From assembly GCA_050084515.1 (NCBI GenBank), contig CM114271.1:46872001-46936000 (forward strand): 64,000 nt of DNA. The letters are read 5' to 3'. A program made the translations under genes and the position numbers. Shown here in pieces: positions 29,226 to 39,767 of this stretch. Under the pieces are notes generated by a model. That model saw only the letters and a program-made list of their open reading frames with translations. It had not been told where the DNA came from and did no database searches. The DNA comes from Blasia pusilla. Its lineage: Eukaryota > Marchantiophyta > Marchantiopsida > Blasiales. Each line of letters starts with the position of its first letter. The first letter of the stretch is position 1.

Positions 29226-30115
29226 CAACGTTTATGCGTATAACATTTTCCCTGTCATCTTGTAGGATGTCCTTGACATGGCCAATACCATTCAATTCAC
29301 CAAGTGAATGGGCCCAACGTTACTCAACTTGCATGCCCTCAACAATGATATATTTGTTGATAGTAACCTTTGGTACTCACACAATATCAATATTGGTAAC
29401 CAATGCATCTACTATCCCGTCAACTACGAGTTCCTTGGTTGCACAAAAATGGACTTGTCTAGACAAGTCCGACATGTCATCACGCACCTTTTCTCACACC
29501 GTGGCCCACTTCCCTACCTCAACCCCTGCCCGCATTAGGCCTGCATTCCACTCGTGTCTATCCCGCACCCCCTCTTATGCACGACAGACGTAGGCCAAAT
29601 TTCTATTAAAAAAATAGGTCTGGCTTGCACGGGCTTGGTGTAGCATGGGTGTGGGTTGCAGTCCGCGGCCTTTCTCACGCGGGCCGGACGTAGGCCCAAA
29701 GTGGCCTAGGGTCATGGGAAGCATAAGGCCCACGATCAATTAACTCACAACGACTGACAAACTCCTGTCGCAAATCCCATCTACGCTCGCGAGACACCAA
29801 GTCCCGAAAAACTCTCCATTGCGTAACCCAACTCAACCACGTCTAACTTTACAACGTCACCCCCGTCAACTGTGGTACCATGTCGGACTTGCCTACCACG
29901 TTCAACCCCTACACCATCCACACCACCCTAACCCCGACTCAACAGATCTCACCTTGGTAACCCATCTCTCGTTATTTCGTGTGCGCCTACTCTATCCACC
30001 TTCCTCGCTCCACGCCGCCTTCGTTCAAGTCTGCCGCTTTCGTTCTAGCCTCCTTGTGCTTGCGCACACCTAGAGCCCCCCTTGTCCGCGTCTTAGGGCA
30101 CACCACCCTATGCGC

Positions 30116-30566
30116 TGTGAGAAAAAAGAAAGTGACTAAATCACTGAAATCTTTACAAAAACTTAGAGATACAAAGTGGCCTAGTCCGTCCGTGCGCTCA
30201 CAGAAGAGCTTCGATGGAACTTGAACTGGGAGATAACTCGACATACGAGAATGCGCTACCGCTGCGGCTCTCGACTATTTGACTACTCGGGAAAACTAGG
30301 GTTTTTACCTATTTTTCTTCGTTTCTATTAAAAAAAAATTTTGGTCGCGCTGCGCCATCCGACTCATTTCTATATTGCATCAGGGTGCCCCTGATGCAAT
30401 ATAGGTTAGATAAACCTAGTAACGCTTACTCAGAAACCACCCACGTCATATTACTATGACTCCTTCGACGTCTAAGTCGGAACCATCGATCTAGGATTCT
30501 TCTCCTCATACAAGGGGGCCGATCAAATCAATGGTGCTTAGAGGAGTGGATGTTGAGAATCCAATA
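30116..30566 (-). repeat. Copia 3' LTR
   Basis: 451 bp, the partner of 34671-35092. On the plus strand it begins TGTGAGAAAAAAGAAAGTGA and ends GTTGAGAATCCAATA. It contains a perfect 16-bp stem with a 3-base loop (30370-30404) that is only partly kept in the other LTR. Confidence 0.93.
30370..30404. repeat. Perfect 16-bp hairpin inside the 3' LTR
   Basis: Arm 30370-30385 is exactly complementary to 30389-30404, with loop TGC. In the 5' LTR the matching region (about 34,896-34,932) keeps only a 9-bp stem TGCATCAGG/CCTGATGCA with a longer loop. A role in LTR transcript folding or termination is possible. Confidence 0.85.
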
Positions 30567-30573
30567 CCCCCTC
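30567..30573 (-). other. Polypurine tract of the copia element
   Basis: The minus strand reads GAGGGGG directly before the LTR, the expected position for plus-strand DNA priming during reverse transcription. Confidence 0.75.
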
Positions 30574-30649
30574 AATATCCATTCTCATGTGGACTATTGT
30601 CTTGGACCTATGCCAAGACCCTTCAGATGTCGGTGAAGTTGATCTCCGC

Positions 30650-31676
30650 TCAAGGCTTTCGTGAAGATGTCGCACGGTTATCCTCTGTTGGACAATAGAC
30701 TAACTTCAAAACCTCTCTCTCAATCAATTCACGAACAAAATGGTACTGGATCTCTATATGCTTCGTACGAGCATGAAACACAGGATTATGTGCTATGGCA
30801 ATGCAACTCTGATTGTCACACCACATTACAAAAGAGCACTTTCTGGTGCTTCTCCTATGTCCTCCAAGATCCATCTCAACCATACCGCTTCACAAGAAGC
30901 ATAACAAGCCGCTTTGTACTCTGCCTCGGTAGAAGAAAGAGCCCTTGAGGTTTCTTCTTGCTGACCCATGACACCACACCTGATCCTACCAAGAAGCAAT
31001 AACCCGAAATTGATCTTCGAGAATCTGAATCTCTTGCCCAATCTGAGTCACAAAAACCTGTCATTTCCGTCCCTGCTCCATAGGTGATGACGTACTCAAT
31101 AGTGCCTTTGATGTACTTCAACACACGCATCCTTGCCTTCCAATGGTTCTCACGAGGCTTAGTTGAGAACCTACTCAATACTCCCACAGCGAAGCTAATG
31201 TCTGGTCTACTGTTACACAAAAATATCAAACTGCCTACAAGCTTTCTGTACATCTTTTCATCTACCAATGGTGAAACATCCTCCATCGAGAGTTTCAACT
31301 CTACCTCCATTGGCGAGACCACTGCCTTACACTCGGTCATCCCGAATGCCTTCAAGATTTCTCTAGCATACTTCTGCTGAGAGAGAAAAATAGAATCTGA
31401 TTGTTGCCAAATTTCCAGTCCTATAAAGTAGTGCAGAAGACCTAAATCTGACATTTCAAACTCAGATTCCAACACTCCCTTCATTTCCTCTATTTTCTTA
31501 CTGTGGTCTCTTGTGATGATCAGATCATCCACATACAAGACTATCAACATATACATCCCATCTTCGCAAAACACATACAAATTTGCTTCTGAAGGACTCT
31601 TCATGAGACCCTTCTCTCGAAAGAATGTATCTATTCGTTGATACCATACCCTTGGGGCTTGCTTCAACCCATACAA
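30650..31676 (-). pseudogene. Copia reverse transcriptase C-part and RNase H, frameshifted
   Basis: The frame from 31676 opens with MYGLKQAPRVWYQ, contains the polymerase motif LYVDDLIIT (about 31,538-31,512), the linker SDLGLLHYFIGLEIW, and the RNase H motifs GFCDSDWARD and RRSISGYCF. It then loses frame near 30,950. The later RNase H motifs SSTEAEYKA and WCDNQSCIAIA, followed by ARTKHIEIQYHFVRELIE, appear in two other frames (30826-31041 and 30650-30883), showing at least two frameshifts. Confidence 0.93.
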
Positions 31677-31688
31677 TGCTCGATGAAG

Positions 31689-32129
31689 TCAACAAACTTT
31701 CTCTTCTGATCCAAGTGTCTCAAAACCTGGTGGTTGAGAAACATATATCTCCTCCTTGAGACTCCCGTTCAGAAAAGCAGACTTCACATCATATTGGTAT
31801 ACAGGCCAACGTCTTGTTCTTGCAACCGCTAGAACAATTCGAATGGTTGTCATCCTTGCAGTGGGAGCAAAAGTCTCATAGTAGTCAAAGCCTTTGATTT
31901 GTGAGCATCCTTGTGCGACCAACATCGCTTTGAATTTATCCAATGTACCGTCCGACTTGTACTTGGTCTTGTACACCCACTTGGTGCGATTATCTTCCCC
32001 GCCCTCTGGCTTTTCAACCAAAGTCCAAGTTTCATTTCTCTGAATAGCGCCCATCTCCATCTGCATGGCCTCTCTCCATTGAGGATGAGTCGGGGCCTTA
32101 TCCAAGCATGATGGCTCTTCCACCTTCAA
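31689..32129 (-). pseudogene. Copia reverse transcriptase N-part, ended by a premature TGA
   Basis: Motifs in order: WREAMQMEMGAIQRNETWTL, RTKWVYKTKYKSDG, GFDYYETFAPTARMTTIRIV and YQYDVKSAFLNGSLKEEIYV, then QPPGFE. The frame ends with TGA at 31689-31691, just before the LHRALYGLKQAPR block, which continues in the same frame. A single nonsense change therefore splits the polymerase. Confidence 0.93.
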
Positions 32130-32268
32130 GACCTCTCGTCATCGGGCCATGTTGACAAGATGCGGAAGCTCTATTCTCGCTCCTCTAGTCTCTTGGATCT
32201 CCTTGGATGTGTAACAACTTCATCGATTCTTTGGTGGATCCTTACCATCCAAGAGATGCTTTATCCAC

Positions 32269-33102
32269 TTAGGTATGACGATCGTAGTGGAAGAGCAGGT
32301 TGCTCTTTGTAATCATCACCAAAATCTTCTTCTTGATGATCTGGTGTAAACACCGTGGTGTGCTCGGTGGGTTATCTCTTCGTTTGATGATAATGTGGAC
32401 GGACCACGATATCCGCCACTTGACGCAGGTGTTCTCGAACACCACGTCACGACTCACAAGCATCTTCTTTTCCTCAGGACACCAAAGGCGATAAGCTTTA
32501 GACTCATCACTGTATCCCATAAAGATGCACTTCCTGCTCTTGGACTCCAACTTGGTCCTCGATGCTTCAGGAATATGTACAAAACACTCACTACCAAAAG
32601 TCCTGAAATGTTGGACTGATGGTACCTTACGTGAGTATGATTGATGAGGAGTCATGCCTTGCACTGACTTGGTAGCACTTCTATTTATAATGTATACGGC
32701 AGTATTAACAGCTTCAGCCCAAAAGCCTTCTGTCAAACCTTTTGCTTTTATCATACATCTTGCCATCTCCACCACTATACGATTTCGACGCTCAACAACT
32801 CCATTTTTTTGTGGTGTATGTGCCGTGGTTACCTGTCGCTTGATTCCATGCTCTCCCAAATATTTGTTGAATTCTGTTGATAAGAATTCTCCTCCTCGAT
32901 CGGTGCGAAGCTTTTGAACCTTCTTTCCTGTCTCATTCTCAACCAGCTTGTGCCATACTTTAAATTTTCCAAAAGCACTTGCCTTATCACGAAGGAAATA
33001 CACCCACATCTTCCTACTATAATCGTCGACAACTAAAAAGAAGTAGGAAGAACCACCTAATGCCACCGTTCTCATTTTACCACAGAGGTCAGCATGTATC
33101 AA
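32269..33102 (-). pseudogene. Copia integrase
   Basis: The integrase core is visible: IHADLCGKM with the first Asp, VVDDYSRKMWVYFL, LRTDRGGEFLS with the second Asp, and the third acidic residue in PQKNGVVERRNR. FMGYSDESKAYRLW and LVSRDVVFEN follow, typical of the integrase/RT linker. The frame is open across the catalytic core, then goes out of register near 32,400 before reverse transcriptase. Confidence 0.92.
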
Positions 33103-33291
33103 CTCTAGAGGAGCCTTTGCCCTATTCTTTGGACTCTTGTGGAAATGGTTGTCGGTGTTGCTTGCCCATCATACAAGCTTCACAAGTATCCGACATTCCG
33201 AAATTGTTGATAAATCAAAGCAACCATGCCAGATTTTTTGCATCGACTTAGTAAGGGAAAGCTTAGGTGACCAAATCTTTCATGCCACAAC

Positions 33292-33859
33292 TTATCTACT
33301 ACTAAGAGTCAGACCTACACTTGTCGTGAAAGCATACAACTCGTAGATATTTCCACGTCGTATACCTTCACCCACTACTTTCCCATTGGCATCCTCAATG
33401 ATCGCCTCAGTTTTCTTGAAACGAACTTCTAGGTCACGATCACATAATCGCCATGAAATCAAATTTCGCTTCAATCGTGGTAATGACAAGACATCGTTAA
33501 CTTCTTTTCATCTCCTTTTTGTGAGACTAAAGAAATTTTGCCTTTCCCTTCTACATGGCACTTTGCATTATTCCCAACAGTAACAACGATGGGCTCCTGT
33601 AGAGGCTGTAAGGAGCTATACCAATCCTTATGATTGGTCATATGCCTAGATGCTCCACTATCGAGCACCCATGCATCTTCACTCTTTGTCTTAGTGGTAT
33701 GTTCTGCCTGTGTGCAGAACTCTTCTATTGCTACCCAAGCATCTACTTCATGTTCTCCCAGTTCTACAGAATTTCCAGACTCCTTCTTAGGTCTTAAACA
33801 ACCGTTCTTCTCATCCTACAATCTTTGATAAGATGACCTAGCTTACCACAATAAAAGCA
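33292..33859 (-). pseudogene. Copia zinc knuckle, aspartic protease and pre-integrase region
   Basis: A CCHC knuckle CFYCGKLGHLIKDC lies at 33818-33859. It is followed by the protease active site LDSGASRHMT (frame starting 33668) and then a pre-integrase segment with RGNIYELYAFTT. The pieces sit in different frames, so this stretch is broken by small indels. Confidence 0.9.
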
Positions 33860-33901
33860 TTTGAAGGCTTTTCTTGGAAATTTCTTCTTGACATTTGAAC
33901 T

Positions 33902-34598
33902 TTAATCCTGATTTCTACCTCTCTGTACGTTGGCAGTAAATGCTGCGTCACTTCCCTCTCTTGCTTTGAAGCGCATTTCCTCTTCTACCAACATTGCACT
34001 AAATTGTTCAAAAGTAAGCGGCGTGGGTCTTACTTGAGTATTCAGTGCAGTGACCAAATTGTCATACCTTGGAGGCAAAATCCTTATGCACCGGCTTGCC
34101 AAATCTTCGCTAGACTTTGAATTTCCCACGGACGCCATCTGATCTTGAAGATTCTTGATCCTTGTCAAAAATTGCTCCGCGCTTTCTCCTTCTGAAAATT
34201 TCTCGGACGTAAGCTGATTCTCCAGATTTTGAATCCGAGTCTCATTCCTCGTTTCATATTGATTCTTCAAAATGTTCCACACCTCGGCAGAAGAAGTGGT
34301 TGTATGTTGAATGAGAGTCATGATGTAATCGATTATTCGTGACAATCGCATATAGAGCATCAGCGTTTCTGCGTCTCCATGCCAATAATACAACAGGATC
34401 AATATCCCCAGATGAAGATGAACTTGCAGAACTCAAACTAGCTTGTGGATTTGAATCGACCCCTGTGGCTGTTTCCCAAATCTCAAATGATTCGAGAACA
34501 GTTCTCATTTTGAACTTCCACAACGTATAGTTAGACCCATCTAACTTCCCTTCACCCAGCGGAGGAGGGCGAGCACGAACTGACGAAGAAGTAGCCAT
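33902..34598 (-). pseudogene. Copia gag, frameshifted
   Basis: The start MATSSSVRARPP is followed by the copia gag signature LDGSNYTLWKFKMRTVLES and then LLAWRRRNADALYAI. The frame shifts near 34,340. The continuation (frame 34402-33902) carries SSAEVWNILKNQYE, ENQLTSEKF and ILPPRYDNLVTAL, and ends before the zinc knuckle. Confidence 0.92.
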
Positions 34599-34658
34599 CT
34601 CTCAAGATTTTGTGCAAACACACTAGATCGCCAGATACAAAATACTGGAAAAACCCTC

Positions 34659-34670
34659 GCCTCGATACCA
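34659..34670 (-). other. Primer-binding site of the copia element
   Basis: Directly inside the 5' LTR the minus strand reads TGGTATCGAGGC. Plant copia elements usually use TGGTATCAGAGC, complementary to the 3' part of initiator tRNA-Met, so this is a slightly altered version. Confidence 0.8.
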
Positions 34671-35092
34671 TGTGAGAAAAAAGAAAGTGACTAAATCACT
34701 GAAATCTTTACAAAAACTTAGAGATACAAAGTGGCCTAGTCCGTCCGTGCGCTCACAGAAGAGCTTCGATGGAACCTGAACTGGGAGATAACTCGACATA
34801 CAAGAATGCGCTACCGCTGCGGCTCCCGACTATTTGACTACTCGGGAAAACTAGGGTTTTTACCTATTTTTCTTCGTTTCTATTAATAGAAAATTTTTGC
34901 ATCAGGAGCATCCGCACCCTGATGCAATATAGGGTTAGATAAACCTAGTAACGCTACTCCGTAAACCACCTACGTCATATTACTATGACTCCTTCGACGT
35001 CTAAGTCGGAACCATCGATCTAGGCTTCTCTTCATACAAGGGGGCCGATCAAATCAATGGTGCTCAGAGGAGTGGATGTTGAGAATCCAATA
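34671..35092 (-). repeat. Copia 5' LTR
   Basis: 422 bp, bordered by the PBS on one side and by the target duplication TGCGC (35093-35097) on the other. It shares its ends and most of its length with 30116-30566. Confidence 0.93.
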
Positions 35093-35373
35093 TGCGCAGC
35101 CCTGCCCAATCCTCTCTTTCACCCCACCTTCCTTGGACCTCCGTCCCCGCTCAGCCTGGATATAGACACGCAGCCCTATGCCATCTTTGCACCCGTGACT
35201 CTCCCGACTCCCACTGCCTTGGACCGCAACTCCTCAAGCATGGGAGCGACATGCCCCCCGATCCTCATTACTCCCTCTTAGGCTGCCTTTGCCCTTACAC
35301 GGGCCTCCCCATGCACGCGTCCCTATGGAGGGTTGTTTCCTCCTTCACTCTCGCTCCTCCCGCACCATGCGGG

Positions 35374-35428
35374 AAGAGCCTAGGATGCGGAAGAAGCCAG
35401 TATGGCTTCTTCCGCATCCTAGGCTCTT
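35374..35428. repeat. Perfect 26-bp inverted repeat with a 3-base loop
   Basis: Arm 35374-35399 (starting AAGAGCCTAGGATGCGGAAG) is exactly complementary to 35403-35428, with loop GTA. There are no mismatches. Such a stem is rare in old DNA and suggests a recent origin or selection. Candidate explanations are a small palindromic transposon end, a fold-back replication error, or a hairpin RNA source. Confidence 0.9.
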
Positions 35429-35474
35429 TGCAACACCCTTTAACTGCCCAATGCGCGTTGTGAGGTCCCAGTGT

Positions 35475-35560
35475 ATATGCGTGAGTATGTTTCATTTATA
35501 TGTGGATCTACCCGTATGTTGGGGAAGATCGGTGTTATATGGTGTGTAGATGTGACCAGC
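35475..35560 (+). repeat. Direct repeat flanking the copia element, right copy
   Basis: Partner of 29,140-29,225, in the same orientation and diverged by roughly one base in six. Confidence 0.65.
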
Positions 35561-35966
35561 GATGTGGGTTGTGTAGCGATGTGTATACGCACGACACTAG
35601 AGAGGGATGAGACGACACGATGAATTTAATTGCATAATGAGTCGTAGTCAAGGTTGCACACGGACAAAGTCTGTCTTAGGGACGGAGATGTCTGTGCAGG
35701 CCCAACCTCCTATATCCCACACCCACACCCAACCTCCCCGCACCCTTGACATATCGTTGATAGAAGTTTGCTAGTCCAAGAAACGCTTGAACTCGACTCA
35801 CATCTGTAAGGCATGGAATCTGCGCAATAGCCTCCACCTTTTTCCGTTGAAGACCTAACCCACTCGGGTATATGGTGTGTCCCAAGTACTCGATCTACTC
35901 CTGAAAGAATATGCACTTGCCTTGATGTAACTTCAGTCCATGTAACAAGTCTTGACTCCTGACTCT

Positions 35967-36010
35967 TGGAGCGAGCCTTGATTCAGAGCAGGAGTCAGGA
36001 CTTGTTGGAG
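35967..36010 (+). repeat. 44-bp inverted repeat, left arm, bounding the flipped gypsy segment
   Basis: It starts TGGAGCGAGCCTTGATTCAG and is complementary to 36286-36329 with a single mismatch. Both arms encode the same MERALIQSRS-to-DLLE stretch of gypsy pol. Confidence 0.92.
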
Positions 36011-36285
36011 GCAAGACTTGTGGAGTTATCACATGGGGAGTATGCATCTGCCACAGTCATGCCGGCGAAGAAGGATATGTATGGCAATTGGACAGAGAGG
36101 CAAATGTGTGGATATTACTGTCTTATCAATCGACAGACAAGGTCTGATTGGTACGCCATGCCTACTCCTAAGGAAATCTTTGATACGGTAGGGCATGCAA
36201 AGATCTTAAGTACTTTAGATCTCCGTGTTGGCTATAATCAGCTTCCTATCAGGTTGGAGGACAGGTAGTAGACACCATTCTGGGA

Positions 36286-36329
36286 CTCCAACAAGTCCTA
36301 ACTCCTGCTCTGAATCAAGGCTCGCTCCA
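36286..36329 (-). repeat. 44-bp inverted repeat, right arm
   Basis: Reverse complement of 35967-36010 except for one base. The 275 bp between the arms carry the inverted reverse-transcriptase core. Confidence 0.92.
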
Positions 36330-36507
36330 TATCAAAATATATGTAGGGTCGACGAAAGATTGGCGTATCACTAACCAACTCAATCCGTATCCTAGGACCC
36401 TTCAGTGTACCCAAGTCTCTCATACTGAAGGCAAAACAACTGACGTGCCCTCTCAAAAACCTATGAACTCGCCGTCGCTCTCCTCCTATCAACTTGAGAC
36501 CTATCAC

Positions 36508-36760
36508 AGGCTCTCAAGTCTCCAAAGTGGATGGTGCCCACTGCATTCGAGAAACAACGCATGCCCCGATGACCCATGTCGTCCATCACCTTCCAAGTGA
36601 TATTGCCTCCGTCTGCAATTGCGTCACCAGACCCGGTGTTTAGTGATGACGATCCAGCCACACATGGATGTCGAGATAGCTCCTCACTTGTAATCCCTCG
36701 ATATCTCACTCCACTCCGTGTCACACCCCTACTACTACTCGCACTACCCCATTCTTCCAA
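36508..36760 (-). pseudogene. Probable upstream gypsy pol/protease debris
   Basis: An open minus frame continues upstream of the gypsy piece, with GNITWKVMDDMGHRGMRCF and VGTIHFGDLRA. I cannot match it to a protease motif; the assignment rests on position and the shared strand. Confidence 0.4.
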
Positions 36761-38488
36761 ACCTTGGAAGACCCCCGTGATGACAACCTTGTCTCACCCG
36801 CTCAAGCACTCAGACTCACCAAGAGTCTCCCAAACTCCTCAATAGCTCACTGACGCTAATGGTAATCCCGTGACGACACACCCGGCCTCACGCACACTCA
36901 ACACTTGGGCTCACCATGAGCCTCCCAACTAACTCAACTAAACAATTGATACTCTCAAGTCATAAATCATAAGAGCGGGGAAAGGGACTCGAATGGGTAG
37001 CCTGATCACGCCCTCCAACCTACGGCACCGTCAACATCCACCCCTCCATGTGATATGACAACCTCTGCAACCCAACACTCTCCTCGACCACCACGTCAAA
37101 CCTCCCAACAACATCGGTGTGTATGTCTCCATCAGAATCCTTGCAAATCCCACCCATCCTGAAAAATATCATGTCCTGAAAAATCTCCCCGCCCACCCCC
37201 AGACGCGCCTTGCAACCTCAACTTAACCCTGTCCAAACTCAACCATGCACCTCTATCACGTCACCCGTGCCTCTACCACGTCATCCTACTACATCCACCA
37301 TGGCTCCTACTACACCCTGGCTCTTCCCCTACCTGGTATGCTCCAACCACGCACATGATAACTACGTCCCTATCACATCCGCTCCTCCACGTCGAAACTA
37401 CGTAAGGGAAAACGGGGGCCAAGGGGTTGGCCCGAGTCCCTATGGGTCATTATGGCCCCACCCTAAATGCGGGGGACACGTAAATGCAAGGGGGGAAGGG
37501 AGGGTCACGTCCAAGGGCCACGGCTCCATAGCTTGCCACCCCGGCTTCCTCCATCCACCTCCGCCCTGCTCCGACCTAACCCTAGCCAACGTTACTTTAT
37601 AGCCCCCCGACGGCAGCAAGGCGAAGCTCTCCTTTCCCTCTCTCTTATCACTCATCGGTCGGCAACACACTTGTGAACTCCCGCCGCTACATGCTCCCCT
37701 ACACTCATGTGCTCTCTCTCGACAGTCTGCACCTGCGAAATCTACGAAGAACAGACATCGCTTCCGCCCACGGCATTTTGAACAGAAAAATGACCAACAA
37801 AACGCCAACCAGCGTCTCCAGGGGCTCCCCACCGAGGCAACTTGCTTGCCTACCTGCAAACAATGAATTCCCACCAGCCCCTTGACATCTTTCTCATGTA
37901 AAAATAAAGAATAATAAAAACGTCACACCCTCCTAAAACTAGCCTAAAACTCCACTCCTCAATCTACATCAGCATATTGAGCCTCGTCCACCCTGCGCTA
38001 TCAAGGAATCCGGACGCTAGCACCCTGGTCCTATCTCACACACATACAAGAGAGGTGCTCTAACGGCCCAACATGAGAAAGATGGCTTGGGAAAGCCATC
38101 TTCCTCCCTTATAAAGTCTCTTCCCCTAAAAATAGCTATCCTCCTAGTAACCTACGCCCACAGGTTATTAGGGGCGGGTGACCTACTCAACAAGTCATCC
38201 GGCTGTGAAAGATCTCAACGGGAAAGTTTTTAGAAACAACGTTTTTGACACAACAGACCTGTCCTCAACCTCATCTGGCAGCGCGGGACAAAGTTACACT
38301 CAAGGTAGTCCGCTGGCTCTTATGCCCTATCCACGATAGATCTCATCCTATTGGCTACTCAGATGTGATAGCTTTCTCACAACTGAATCCTAGCTTGGGT
38401 CGCTTAAGCCTACAGTGCCAAACATCTCCTTATTTCTAGGATGGTGGTTCAATTTGGCTATGCGGTGTTATGGTCCTAGGAGAATTCC

Positions 38489-38758
38489 TCATACCAGGTG
38501 AGTGCATATATGTGCTTTAAACTTCAAAGAGACCTTGAATCCCCACATGGCTTTTGAAACTTGGCAAGTCACAAAAATATGCTCTACGGCATTCACCCAT
38601 TGATTAAGGCACTTGACATCCATCTCATCCCTATACAAGTATAACTCCTTACTCACATCTCCCAATCGATACCCTAGGGATGAGATCAAAGTTGAGCTAC
38701 ATGGCCTCATGGTCTCCCTAAGCACATAATCCATTTGGGCTTGCAGTTGTTCTTTCAA
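38489..38758 (-). pseudogene. LINE reverse-transcriptase C-terminal zinc-binding region, remnant
   Basis: An 89-codon open frame ends with KCLNQWVNAVEHIFVTCQVS followed by KAMWGF. This resembles the zinc-binding module found after reverse transcriptase in plant LINEs (Cys, then VEH-hydrophobic-x2-C and a Trp). The first Cys pair has lost one member. Further upstream on the same strand, 38,787-38,990 reads EPKESLPMKRKVSEDDWRKF in an open frame, probably the same old element or its neighbour. Confidence 0.5.
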
Positions 38759-39461
38759 TGCCTTGAAGATGGCATGCTAAATCTCATTGAAACTGATGAG
38801 TGATGGAACCCCCATGAATTTCCTCCAATCATCCTCGCTAACTTTTCTCTTCATGGGCAGTGACTCCTTAGGTTCACCTATTTGGGCAGGGAATCCCCCG
38901 AGGTTGAATTCCTCCAACGAGTCACCGAGAGTCTGGAGCAGGGAGTTTCCGCCAACCCGCGTTTCATCCCCAAAACCTTCATCCTAATGAGATAACTCAT
39001 TGAATTCCGAGATATTCTCAAAATTTTGTGGGAGGCCTAATAGGCACATTCCCTATATCGCTCATACCTTTACCAAGCCATGGCACTTCAAGATCCATCA
39101 GCCTCTTCTTACCCATATAGGGCTTATCACTATCCTTGGCCATGCCAATCACCATCGCCAAAATCACCCACTAACCATGGCCTATTCAATGGTTTGCACT
39201 AATTACATGTCATAAAGTGGACCTCTACTTCTCCTACCTTCACCTTGAAGCACACTTCACCTGGAGCTTTGCAAAAGGAAGACTTAGGTTGAGTTCCAAA
39301 GACTCAACTTGTTGCACATTCCGTTGGTAGTTGAGAAACTGTCAAGCAATACTCGGGTTGAGTCTCCCCAAGTTCATACGGTCTCCCTATGAATCCTCTT
39401 CCCGAAGCCTCGACCAATCTCTCCAAGTTTCTTTCCTGTATTAGAGTGCAAGATCAATTCC

Positions 39462-39767
39462 TCAAGGTGCGTCCCCTAGCTCAAATGCAAAACATGGCCA
39501 AACAAGCATCACGGTTGGTTCTAGATTGAATGACTTGAGCATGTTGGGAGGGAGAGTGTTCCCTCCTATAGGTACTTGTTGGGTTCTCGGGGAGAATCCC
39601 ACCTTTACCATTCTCCCCCTCGGGCCATTGATTTTGGCCCTCAAAACCCAAATATGGTTCACGACCCACAGACCGGCGTTGGCATAAATAATGGAGGTAG
39701 ACTCATTTGAGTCATTTCTACAATTTTTATTTTTTTTTAACCGGTTGGCCTTTGGCCAATATCCCAT
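39462..39767 (-). pseudogene. Unclassified dispersed element, copy A (partner at 54,360-54,690)
   Basis: A 101-codon open frame with no recognised domain. Its 3' border region on the plus strand, CTCAAGGTGCGTCCC then AGCTCAAA and AACATGG, matches CTCAAGGTGTGTCCC, AGCTCAAA and AACATGG at 54,364-54,412. In both copies an open minus-strand frame starts further right, so the same decayed coding element seems present twice. Confidence 0.45.

Larger units (their letters stand above)
25431..30110. other. Spacer with duplications and hairpins; no gene
   Basis: 25,780-26,900 is very AT-rich and contains a direct duplication. 26,900-27,950 is of mixed composition, with a G/C-rich block at 27,600-27,950 holding several complementary CGGAG/CTCCG motifs. 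27,960-30,110 is degenerate repeat DNA, part of which recurs on the far side of the copia element. No open frame resembles a known protein. Confidence 0.6.
30111..35097 (-). mobile_element. Full-length but inactivated Ty1/copia LTR retrotransposon
   Basis: The element spans 30116-35092 and is flanked by the 5-bp target duplication TGCGC at 30111-30115 and 35093-35097. Reading on the minus strand the order is 5' LTR, PBS, gag with zinc knuckle, aspartic protease, integrase, reverse transcriptase, RNase H, PPT, 3' LTR. Integrase before reverse transcriptase places it in copia. The coding part is broken by frameshifts and stops, so it cannot act alone. The LTRs are alike but differ by scattered substitutions and an indel of about 30 bp, so the insertion is not very recent. 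Both LTR outer ends read TA rather than the usual TG on the minus strand. Confidence 0.95.
35093..35660. other. Short spacer between copia and gypsy remnants
   Basis: Contains the perfect 26-bp hairpin (35374-35428) and the right copy of the flanking direct repeat (35,475-35,560). The open frames here are short and mirror each other through the palindrome; none is a credible gene. Confidence 0.6.
35676..36507 (-). pseudogene. Ty3/gypsy pol remnant with an inverted reverse-transcriptase segment
   Basis: Three pieces of one gypsy pol: (a) - 36507-36298 with FSMRDLGTLKGPRIRIELVS, RRPYIYFDMERALIQSRS (just before reverse transcriptase); (b) + 35966-36268 with LVELSHGEYASATVMPAKKD, GNWTERQMCGYY and KILSTLDLRVGYNQLPIRLED (reverse transcriptase core, opposite strand); (c) - about 35,960-35,676 with LHGLKLHQGKCIFF, IEYLGHTIYPSGL and VQAFLGLANFYQRYVKG (thumb/RNase H linker). 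Piece (b) therefore lies backwards relative to its neighbours. All pieces contain stops or truncations and no LTR was found. Confidence 0.9.
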
